A DNA stretch of 51,151 nt from a virus: positions 1 through 51,151 of IMG/VR virus record IMGVR_UViG_3300027822_000017; one strand, given 5' to 3'. Both the position numbers and the translations under genes were made by a program. Positions within the stretch are counted from its first letter, which is position 1. Each line of letters starts with the position of its first letter. Under the pieces are notes generated by a model. It was given only the letters and a program-made list of their open reading frames with translations, had not been told where the DNA came from and did not search any database. This document shows, one piece after another, positions 1-5,343 of this stretch.

Positions 1-138
1 CCCTCTCTCTTATTTTTTTTTTAATATAAGAGTAGGAGGATAAACCACTGAGTACAATCTATCATTCTTTTATACATAACAACTTGTTCCGGCGTAGACG
101 CTACTACTCCGTAGGAGTTGTCCTCCGACTGCTGCTCC
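1..138. repeat. Left copy of terminal redundancy
   Basis: The sequence recurs at 51013-51151. The only difference is the homopolymer at 13-22 (ten T here, eleven in the right copy). The length is in the range of T7-group direct terminal repeats. An overlap left by assembling a circularly permuted or circular molecule would look the same. The repeat carries an inverted repeat, CTCTTAT ... ATAAGAG, around the T run, and short GC hairpins at 92-118. Confidence 0.85.
106..118. repeat. GC-rich mini-hairpin ACTCC-GTA-GGAGT
   Basis: This is one member of a family of short perfect hairpins with 3-nt loops scattered through both genome ends. Relatives are CTGC-TCC-GCAG at 132-142, CTACG-G-CGTAG at 171-181, CTGCT-GCGA-AGCAG at 611-624, CTGC-TTC-GCAG at 50655-50665, ACTCC-TAC-GGAGT at 50871-50883 and TACTGC-TTC-GCAGTA at 50984-50998. 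They stand out against AT-rich surroundings. Confidence 0.6.
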
Positions 139-950
139 GCAGAGGGGGATAGGCTATGTCCCGAGACGAACTACGGCGTAGACGTAGTGTGGTGCACACA
201 GTAGAGTAATACCCGAGTAGAATGTATGGGAATTATCTAAAATTTTATAGTAGGTAACTAGGGGTGCAGAATATACACCCGCCCCTCTAGAAATCCCAAG
301 GGGGTGGGGCCTCCCTATGCGCCTTCGTCGGCATATGCTAGGGAATATTTCCTTCGCTTGACTTCCAAGGATTTCCATGAGACTATAGAACCACACTAAG
401 GAAACAGCCAAGTAGCTACAAGCTTCTCTAAGCCTTCCTTAGGTACGGACAAGGCACACCCAGTAGGGTAGCCTAGGTGACATGGAGAAAGTGGTGCAGC
501 GAGGCCCTTAGGTGGGTTTAAACACACCAACCGAGGTAAACTCAACCTCCCTTGACTACTTTCCAAAAGTCCTCCATAATAAAATCACACTCAGGAAACT
601 AAGTGTACCACTGCTGCGAAGCAGAGTTCTTGACCAGTCGGTCATAAGTCATCTATCAAGAAGTCGCATACACGGGACCAGAGACGATGAAGGAAACAGC
701 TAGACATGATGTCAGAGAAGGCTGCTACCTAGTTAGCGAATCATAAGGCGTGTCTTACCCTTCAAGTTCAAGTCTAACGGCCAATCAATAAGTGTGGTGA
801 AACCAGTGAAAGAGTCCAAGGGTTCTGTAGCTGGTGTAAGAAATCTGACTGTACGTAGGTGCTCTTTGTACTCCTGAGTTATGATTGAATAGGCCAGAGG
901 ATGAGCATTTGAGTCAAGGTCGGGAAGCAATCTATAGCGACTAACACCAC
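120..950 (+). ncRNA. Candidate large structured non-coding RNA at the left end
   Basis: About 830 bases hold no credible gene: the only open frames are short, lack ribosome sites and have implausible composition. Local hairpins are dense. Two are capped by GNRA tetraloops when read on the plus strand: ACACT-C-AG-GAAA-CT-A-AGTGT at 587-606 and CTGCT-GCGA-AGCAG at 611-624. Others include CTAAG-CCTTC-CTTAG (about 427-441), CCC-AGTA-GGG (about 460-469), GAGG...CCTC (about 533-549), GACC-AGTC-GGTC (about 632-643) and GACA-TGA-TGTC (about 703-713). The motif GGAAAC recurs three times. This could be an ornate phage RNA of the GOLLD/ROOL type or simply untranslated leader and packaging sequence; I cannot match it to a known family. 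Boundaries and strand are estimates. Confidence 0.4.
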
Positions 951-1014
951 TCTACTTAACACTTACACTGTATAAGATAGTTTTAGTTCTACCCCAGCTA
1001 GTAAGGCGGATGTA

Positions 1015-1064
1015 CATTTACTTGTAAATGGTCCCTTGACATCTCAACCCGATATCTGGAAAGA
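1015..1064 (+). promoter_or_regulatory. Inverted repeat and -35-like box before the early genes
   Basis: A perfect inverted repeat, CATTTAC-TT-GTAAATG (1015-1030), lies 94 bases before the first gene and just upstream of a consensus TTGACA (1036-1041). No good -10 box follows at 16-18 bases (the position reads about GAAAGA), so a constitutive sigma-70 promoter is not convincing. An operator or activator-dependent promoter is possible. This is the best candidate I see for control of the plus-strand arm. Confidence 0.3.
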
Positions 1065-1123
1065 TTTTAAAGGGTTTTTGATAAGAGAGCCTTTCAAAAT
1101 CAACTAACACAAAGGGTAGTACC

Positions 1124-1339
1124 ATGGTAAACTTAGAAGATATATTTAAAGAGCTCCACGAGAATCCACCTAATCCGTTCAATCCTGGATATAAGTCATA
1201 TGCTAAACATATAAGGAATGAAACTTATAAGTCTTTAGAGGCTGAAGGGTGGTATGAGAAGTATACACTTAAACAACGTCAAGAGTCTAACCTGTTTCGT
1301 ATTAGATATGATGAATTGATGTTGAAATATGAATCTTGA
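1124..1339 (+). CDS. Small hypothetical protein, first early gene
   Basis: A 71-residue soluble, charged protein with a Pro/Asn-rich stretch near residues 14-20 (NPPNPFNP) and a lysine/glutamate-rich C-terminal half. No family recognised. It is the first gene of the plus-strand arm after 1.1 kb of non-coding sequence. The start ATG follows AAAGGG at about 9 bases. First-transcribed small phage genes often encode host take-over factors, but nothing in the sequence shows a function. Confidence 0.65.
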   Translation: MVNLEDIFKELHENPPNPFNPGYKSYAKHIRNETYKSLEAEGWYEKYTLKQRQESNLFRIRYDELMLKYES

Positions 1340-1364
1340 ACTATTAGATACTGAGGATAAGAAG

Positions 1365-1496
1365 ATGAACTATAAACACATTATTGCAGCACTGATACTG
1401 TCTGCTGTCATGTACGGTATGATTGGGGAATGTGCTCAGTCTATTGAGGTGGGTAAGGCTAACATGATGGCTAGTGTAGAGCGTATGCAAGAGTAA
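1365..1496 (+). CDS. Small membrane peptide
   Basis: A 43-residue peptide with one N-terminal hydrophobic segment (residues 5-19, IIAALILSAVMYGMI) followed by a short polar tail. The chosen ATG has GAGG 8 bases upstream. An in-frame ATG at 1329 would overlap the previous gene and lacks such a site. No family recognised; probably an inner-membrane peptide. Confidence 0.5.
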   Translation: MNYKHIIAALILSAVMYGMIGECAQSIEVGKANMMASVERMQE

Positions 1497-1527
1497 CTAT
1501 TTCAACTAAGTACAAGAGGGTAAGATA

Positions 1528-1749
1528 ATGGCTAGTGATATACATATTATAAGCTGTTGTAATAAAGAGACAAATGAGAGGATGAAGCTATGTGCTTTTG
1601 AAGACTTGTGGGGAAATGTAATTTTCCACTTCTTCTCTTATACATACTCAGACAGTGAGATTATATCTGCTGTGTCTAACAACATTGTTGAAGATAATTC
1701 AGAGAAGTATCCTTGCATCTGCTATGATGCTGTGGGGTATTGTGGATGA
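1528..1749 (+). CDS. Small cysteine-rich hypothetical protein
   Basis: A 73-residue protein with cysteines in pairs (SCC near residue 10, CIC near 64) and a terminal YCG. The middle is hydrophobic and aromatic (IFHFFSY). AGAGGG lies upstream of the ATG. Its end overlaps the start of the next gene by 4 bases, implying translational coupling. No function recognised. Confidence 0.55.
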   Translation: MASDIHIISCCNKETNERMKLCAFEDLWGNVIFHFFSYTYSDSEIISAVSNNIVEDNSEKYPCICYDAVGYCG

Positions 1750-2171
1750 TAGAGATAGTAACAGATAAGGATTTAGGATATGCTGTAGACACAGATACAG
1801 GAGAGATTTTACATAACTTTCCTATATCACATACAGTTAAGAAAAGACCAGCTCAGCTTATTATACAATCAGACACTATTCTTAGATATAGTTATTCAAC
1901 TCCATCTACAGCTATCAAACTGCTTAACACAGCTTGTCACTTTGTCTATAAAGATAATAAGGTTGATAAGAGTTGGAAATATCTACAGGAGATTACTAAG
2001 TTAACTGATAAGCAGATGAAGACAGCTAAGTCATATCTGGTTAAACATAAGGATGTTGTAGAAGTAGGTAAGGAAATTCTTATAAACCCGTATTATGTAT
2101 GGAAGGGTTCTACAGCAGTTCGTGACAATGCTATGGCTGGCTGGGAACTAGGTAAATATGTACCAATTTAG
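1746..2171 (+). CDS. Winged-helix, RepL-like protein
   Basis: A 141-residue protein. Residues about 45-110 read as a helix-rich winged-helix domain: TPSTAIKLLNTACHFVY, then KLTDKQMKTAKSYLVKH, then a beta wing with EILINPYYVWKGS. The INP-Y-x-F/W-KG pattern resembles the RepL-type winged helix of plasmid replication initiators and related phage DNA-binding proteins. The likely role is DNA binding in early regulation or replication initiation. The ATG at 1746 is preferred to the TTG at 1740. It is followed by an intergenic palindrome, CCCA-TAT-TGGG, near 2180. Confidence 0.6.
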   Translation: MIEIVTDKDLGYAVDTDTGEILHNFPISHTVKKRPAQLIIQSDTILRYSYSTPSTAIKLLNTACHFVYKDNKVDKSWKYLQEITKLTDKQMKTAKSYLVKHKDVVEVGKEILINPYYVWKGSTAVRDNAMAGWELGKYVPI

Positions 2172-2281
2172 TTAATTAGGCCCATATTGGGACCACCCTA
2201 TTTTTGGAGGCTATATATACCAACGCTTCCAGACAACCCCATCCTAGCTATAGTATATATAGGCAACTCAAAGAGGAAAAG

Positions 2282-2497
2282 ATGATGTACCAATTAATGA
2301 AAGTGATAGAGAGTGATGAAGTTGTTACAAGTGGTGAGACTACGAACAAGATTAAGCACCTTAAACGTAGACTTAGTAAGATGCGTAGGGGTTGGATTAA
2401 AACTGTAGGTGAGTTCCCTGAGCGTATCATCAGTGCTAGAGGGTTCAGTCGTGAAGGTATGGAAGCTATACAAGCCATGAATGTGGAGGCTTTATGA
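2282..2497 (+). CDS. Small basic hypothetical protein
   Basis: A 71-residue protein rich in Lys and Arg in its middle (KIKHLKRRLSKMRRGW), so a nucleic-acid contact is plausible but unproven. The start at the double ATG (2282) is chosen because AGAGGAAA precedes it. An upstream in-frame TTG at 2204 would add 26 residues, and a GGAGG at 2209 falls inside that extension. It overlaps the next gene by 4 bases. Confidence 0.55.
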   Translation: MMYQLMKVIESDEVVTSGETTNKIKHLKRRLSKMRRGWIKTVGEFPERIISARGFSREGMEAIQAMNVEAL

Positions 2498-2676
2498 AGA
2501 CTAGGGTAGAGTACGAAGTCGAGCGAGAGGATACATGTGAGCGTCTTAGGAGTGAGATTGTATTGACAGGTAAGGGATGTAAGCTGTCTGAATGCGATAG
2601 CTGTCTATATTCACCTATAAATATGGATGTGTATATTACTTACCAACAATGGAGTGAAGATACTAATGGAAACTAA
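2494..2676 (+). CDS. Small Cys-containing hypothetical protein
   Basis: A 60-residue protein with a central cluster, CKLSECDSC, that could bind zinc or form disulphides. The N-terminus is acidic and charged. ATGA-type overlap with the previous gene shows translational coupling, and its 3' end overlaps the next gene by 11 bases. Not recognised. Confidence 0.5.
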   Translation: MKTRVEYEVEREDTCERLRSEIVLTGKGCKLSECDSCLYSPINMDVYITYQQWSEDTNGN

Positions 2677-2953
2677 GTATATTATCGAAGGACTAAAAGG
2701 ATTAGGCTTAGAGCATGTCAAGGATATCAACGAGTTCTTTGACAGCGAGGATATGGTAGGTGTTTGGTTCTCAGGTGAACAGGCTGTCGATATGTTGGAA
2801 GTTTATAACCCCTACTGGGACGAGACTAGCAGTGGTTATACCATATGGTTAGATGGACTTCTAGCGCCTATAGAGCGATTCTTAGATGCTTCTGGATGGT
2901 ATTGGGAACCTTACGATTCAGGTACTATACACGCCTATCCTATGGAGGATTGA
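2666..2953 (+). CDS. Hypothetical acidic protein
   Basis: A 95-residue acidic protein, rich in Trp and Tyr toward the C-terminus (SGWYWEPYDSG). The ATG at 2666 is preferred to one at 2627, which lies deep in the preceding gene. No family recognised; it resembles the many small early proteins of T7-like phages only in size and location. Confidence 0.5.
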   Translation: METKYIIEGLKGLGLEHVKDINEFFDSEDMVGVWFSGEQAVDMLEVYNPYWDETSSGYTIWLDGLLAPIERFLDASGWYWEPYDSGTIHAYPMED

Positions 2954-2955
2954 TT

Positions 2956-3093
2956 ATGGCTACCCTATTGGCTTTATGTATTGCTATTGGACACGTTGTA
3001 TATCTCCTAGAAGAGAAGCTATCCCAGATATGCGAAGAAGCTGATAGGAAACAGCATGAGAAGAAATCTGTAAGAGTGTGTAAGTTTGATTGA
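2956..3093 (+). CDS. Small membrane-anchored peptide
   Basis: A 45-residue peptide with a hydrophobic N-terminal segment (residues 2-17, ATLLALCIAIGHVVYL) followed by a highly charged tail (EEADRKQHEKK). It starts 2 bases after the previous stop. Predicted to sit in the inner membrane with a cytoplasmic tail. Not recognised. Confidence 0.45.
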   Translation: MATLLALCIAIGHVVYLLEEKLSQICEEADRKQHEKKSVRVCKFD

Positions 3094-3125
3094 TATGTAT
3101 GTTGAATGACAGTTGGAGTACACTT

Positions 3126-3731
3126 ATGAATTTACAAGATGTGTTAGCTGAACACAAATTATGGTTGGATACTAAGGGTAATAGTGGTAAACGTGCTAAC
3201 TTAATAGGTGCTGAGTTAATAAATACTAATTTAAGCGGTGCTAATTTAAGCTACGCTAATTTAATAGATGCTAATTTAGAAGGTGCTAATTTAAGAGGTG
3301 CTAATTTAATAGGTGTTGATTTAAGTAGAGCTAATTTAAGAGGTGTTGATTTAAGGTATGCTATCCTAAGTTATGCTGATTTAGAAGGTGCTAACTTAAG
3401 AGGTGCTAACTTAATAGGTGCTAACTTAAGAGGTGCTAATTTAGTAGGTGCTAATTTAATAGGTGTTGATTTAATAGGTGTTGATTTATCAGGTTATGAT
3501 TTATTTAATACTATAGGTGATGGTTCTTATATACAAACAATCCAGACAGGTGAGTATCATATAAACATAACAGATACTAATATACAAATAGGTTGTAAGA
3601 ACTATTCTAAGAGCGAGTGGATGGCATTTACAGATAAAGAAATTTTAGAAATGGATGGTCGTAAGGCTTTAACATTCTGGAAGAAGTGGAAAAACATATT
3701 GAAACTAGCTATTGAAGATACAGGGGAATAA
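3126..3731 (+). CDS. Pentapeptide-repeat protein
   Basis: A 201-residue protein. Residues 24-128 form 21 consecutive pentapeptides of the A(N/D)LxG type (for example ANLIG, ANLRG, VDLSG), which fold as a right-handed quadrilateral beta helix. Residues 1-23 are a helical cap and 129-201 a non-repeat C-terminal domain with a Lys/Trp-rich end. Some pentapeptide proteins mimic DNA and bind gyrase, but this is not shown here. The ATG at 3126 is chosen because GGAG sits 7 bases upstream and the duplicated copy starts at the same place. A shortened copy lies at 4916-5104. Confidence 0.85.
   Translation: MNLQDVLAEHKLWLDTKGNSGKRANLIGAELINTNLSGANLSYANLIDANLEGANLRGANLIGVDLSRANLRGVDLRYAILSYADLEGANLRGANLIGANLRGANLVGANLIGVDLIGVDLSGYDLFNTIGDGSYIQTIQTGEYHINITDTNIQIGCKNYSKSEWMAFTDKEILEMDGRKALTFWKKWKNILKLAIEDTGE
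3195..3509 (+). repeat. 15-base tandem repeats encoding pentapeptides
   Basis: Twenty-one in-frame 15-base units similar to GGTGCTAATTTAATA run through the pentapeptide gene. The near-identical units are the likely substrate for the in-frame contraction seen in the second copy. They are coding repeats without spacers, so this is not a CRISPR array. Confidence 0.9.
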
Positions 3732-3733
3732 CA

Positions 3734-3904
3734 ATGATATCATACGAAATTAAAGCTAAAGGCCGTGCCGATAAGATTTTACCTATGAGTAATCTTAAGG
3801 AGTTGAGTGCATATCTGAAAGATTGTAGAGTTAAGCGTAACCTAGTTACAGAGTTAACTGTTACAACTGAACCTAACTATTTTAAGACTAGTCAAGGAGT
3901 TTAA
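3734..3904 (+). CDS. Small hypothetical protein
   Basis: A 56-residue basic protein with a repeated helix-like charge pattern (KELSAYLKDCRVKRN). It starts 2 bases after the pentapeptide gene, with AGGGGA as the ribosome site, and is followed immediately by the next gene. Not recognised. Confidence 0.55.
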   Translation: MISYEIKAKGRADKILPMSNLKELSAYLKDCRVKRNLVTELTVTTEPNYFKTSQGV

Positions 3905-3905
3905 G

Positions 3906-4172
3906 ATGAGTAAGTTTAAAGTAGGTGATATATTAGTTGGTAATGTGGGCAGCCCTTATGTTTTTACTGGGGCTGGTTCTATAGTTGAGGTTGTTGACTT
4001 GCTACCAGATATGGAGATATGTCTAACAGTGAAGGTATACTATATACATTGTGATGCTCTCACTTTTATGGAGAAGAAACAAGCCTATGATACTCTCCTA
4101 TATGTACAAGAAGAGTACTTCACATTATATGATGATATACTAGTTGAAGGGGTGGAGGATGAACCAAGTTAA
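3906..4172 (+). CDS. Hypothetical protein, SH3-like beta fold possible
   Basis: An 88-residue acidic protein. The start, FKVGDILVGNVGSPYVFTGAG, has the KVGD-turn-strand look of small SH3/KOW-like beta barrels found in phage early regions. AAGGAG precedes the ATG. The 3' end overlaps the next gene by 14 bases. The fold suggestion is inference only. Confidence 0.5.
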   Translation: MSKFKVGDILVGNVGSPYVFTGAGSIVEVVDLLPDMEICLTVKVYYIHCDALTFMEKKQAYDTLLYVQEEYFTLYDDILVEGVEDEPS

Positions 4173-4500
4173 GAAAGCTTTTATTTATATATTCATTATG
4201 TACCTATCTATATTACTAGGTTTATTCTTCCTAGGATATTCATCTGGTGTAATGGTAGATGATATCACTAAACTAGGTACTATATCTTTCAAGTTTGATA
4301 AGAATAACCTAGTAACTTTTGAAAGAGTAATTTATAAAGTACGTCATCAGTGTGTAATGATAAGTGAGAAGCAAGGACTACGTGTTTTTGTAGAATGTAC
4401 TGTTGTCAATGACAGTGAAGGTGGTTGTCAGTTCAATGGGACATACTGTAAAGGGTATCATCCAGACACATATCGTCCTATGAGTAAGATAAAAATTTAA
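4159..4500 (+). CDS. Single-pass membrane protein
   Basis: A 113-residue protein. Residues 8-32 are a strong hydrophobic segment (IYIFIMYLSILLGLFFLGY), followed by about 80 residues with four cysteines (RHQCVM, VECTV, GGCQF, TYCKG) that would lie in the periplasm and could form disulphides. GGTGGAGG precedes the ATG. Family not recognised. Confidence 0.6.
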   Translation: MNQVKKAFIYIFIMYLSILLGLFFLGYSSGVMVDDITKLGTISFKFDKNNLVTFERVIYKVRHQCVMISEKQGLRVFVECTVVNDSEGGCQFNGTYCKGYHPDTYRPMSKIKI

Positions 4501-4518
4501 GAGTATGAGGAAAGTATT

Positions 4519-4650
4519 ATGAACATTAAAGGGTGGTCTATAGAAGAGACTATGGAGCTGTTCGTTGATATCTTTGATTATGATAAGAACTACCTCCAGG
4601 AGGCTACTGAGTATATCAACAACGGTGCTGAGGACTTATCATATCTTTAA
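4519..4650 (+). CDS. Small acidic hypothetical protein
   Basis: A 43-residue acidic, aromatic peptide (SIEETMELFVDIFDYDKN). GAGGAAAG lies upstream of the ATG. It is followed by 100 bases of non-coding sequence with a hairpin. Not recognised. Confidence 0.45.
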   Translation: MNIKGWSIEETMELFVDIFDYDKNYLQEATEYINNGAEDLSYL

Positions 4651-4701
4651 AATATAGAAGTGTCACATCCTGAATAAAACTTACATTATTAAAAATTCCA
4701 T

Positions 4702-4725
4702 TAGAGGTATGTTCGATAACCTCTA
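4702..4725 (+). promoter_or_regulatory. Intergenic hairpin
   Basis: TAGAGGT and ACCTCTA form a perfect 7-bp stem around a 10-base loop, between two small genes. The downstream bases (TTAAATAAAA) are not a U tract, so a classical intrinsic terminator is unlikely. RNA processing or stabilisation is an alternative. Confidence 0.4.
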
Positions 4726-4751
4726 TTAAATAAAACTATAGGGGAATCAAC

Positions 4752-4919
4752 GTGTTAACATATAAAGAGTTAGACGAGTTTAGTATAATGATAAACGAAC
4801 CTGGTGACATAGTGACAGTTGGTGAATATACTTTCCGTATTAACCCAGATGGTACGTTAGATTGGTTAGATATTGAATCTGAGTCAGAAGAATTTGAATG
4901 GGCTGGAGTACACTTATGA
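4752..4919 (+). CDS. Small acidic hypothetical protein, GTG start
   Basis: A 55-residue acidic protein starting at GTG, with AGGGGA 8 bases upstream. Its last codons (GVHL) are encoded inside the segment duplicated from 3114 onward, so its 3' end was created or altered when the duplicate arrived. Its stop overlaps the ATG of the truncated pentapeptide copy. Not recognised. Confidence 0.5.
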   Translation: MLTYKELDEFSIMINEPGDIVTVGEYTFRINPDGTLDWLDIESESEEFEWAGVHL

Positions 4920-5088
4920 ATTTACAAGATGTGTTAGCTGAACACAAATTATGGTTGGATACTAAGGGTAATAGTGGTAAACGTGCTAACTTAATAGGTG
5001 TTGATTTAATAGGTGTTGATTTATCAGGTTATGATTTATTTAATACTATAGGTGATGGTTCTTATATACAAACAATCCAGACAGGTGA
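4904..5088 (+). repeat. Duplicate of pentapeptide gene with internal deletion
   Basis: 4904-5000 is identical to 3114-3210 and 5001-5088 is identical to 3466-3553. The 255 bases between (3211-3465) are missing. Both deletion ends carry AATAGGTG-type repeats. The perfect identity shows that the duplication is recent. Confidence 0.95.
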
Positions 5089-5104
5089 AGGGGAAGGACT
5101 TTGA
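4916..5104 (+). CDS. Shortened pentapeptide-protein copy
   Basis: A 62-residue product: the 23-residue cap, only four pentapeptides (ANLIG VDLIG VDLSG YDLFN), and the start of the C-terminal domain ending in the new tail GEGL. It keeps the GGAG ribosome site and ATG of the parent. It lacks 17 whole pentapeptides and most of the C-terminal domain, so it is probably non-functional or a vestige. Its 3' end overlaps the TTG start of the next gene. Confidence 0.6.
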   Translation: MNLQDVLAEHKLWLDTKGNSGKRANLIGVDLIGVDLSGYDLFNTIGDGSYIQTIQTGEGEGL

Positions 5105-5340
5105 ATGGCAAACAAGCAAGAGCACTGCGTAAGATAGCAGCGGAGTACGCAGAAGATCCAGCAGAAACTACTAACATTAATGTACAGGTGAGGACTAGAG
5201 AGAGTGGTAAGCGTGTACAGAATGATGATGGTGTGTGGGTTAACGAGCAAGTTCCTGTTGTAACCTATACACAGGTACACCTTAACGGCACAGCACGTCA
5301 ACAGTATAAGGGTATCAAGAAGGCGTATAAAAGAGGATAA
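5101..5340 (+). CDS. Conserved small phage protein before primase
   Basis: A 79-residue basic protein that starts NGKQARALRKIAAEYA and ends GTARQQYKGIKKAYKRG. A protein of this type commonly precedes the primase-helicase gene in T7-like phages (recognised by pattern only). It starts at TTG with AAGGGGAAGG upstream. The role is unknown; co-transcription with the helicase suggests replication. Confidence 0.65.
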   Translation: MNGKQARALRKIAAEYAEDPAETTNINVQVRTRESGKRVQNDDGVWVNEQVPVVTYTQVHLNGTARQQYKGIKKAYKRG

Positions 5341-5343
5341 ATA

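Noticed and set aside
154-411. 85-residue minus-strand open frame at the left end
   Set aside because: No ribosome site, odd composition, antisense to hairpin-rich sequence; not believed to be a gene.
512-930. Short open frames of 63 and 65 residues (plus and minus)
   Set aside because: No start signals, no family features, and they lie within the candidate structured RNA.
3195-3509. Tandem 15-base repeats as a CRISPR array
   Set aside because: No spacers; units are in frame and encode pentapeptides.
5001-5104. Truncated pentapeptide copy as an assembly collapse
   Set aside because: It has unique flanks on both sides and overlaps real neighbouring genes, so a true duplication is more likely.
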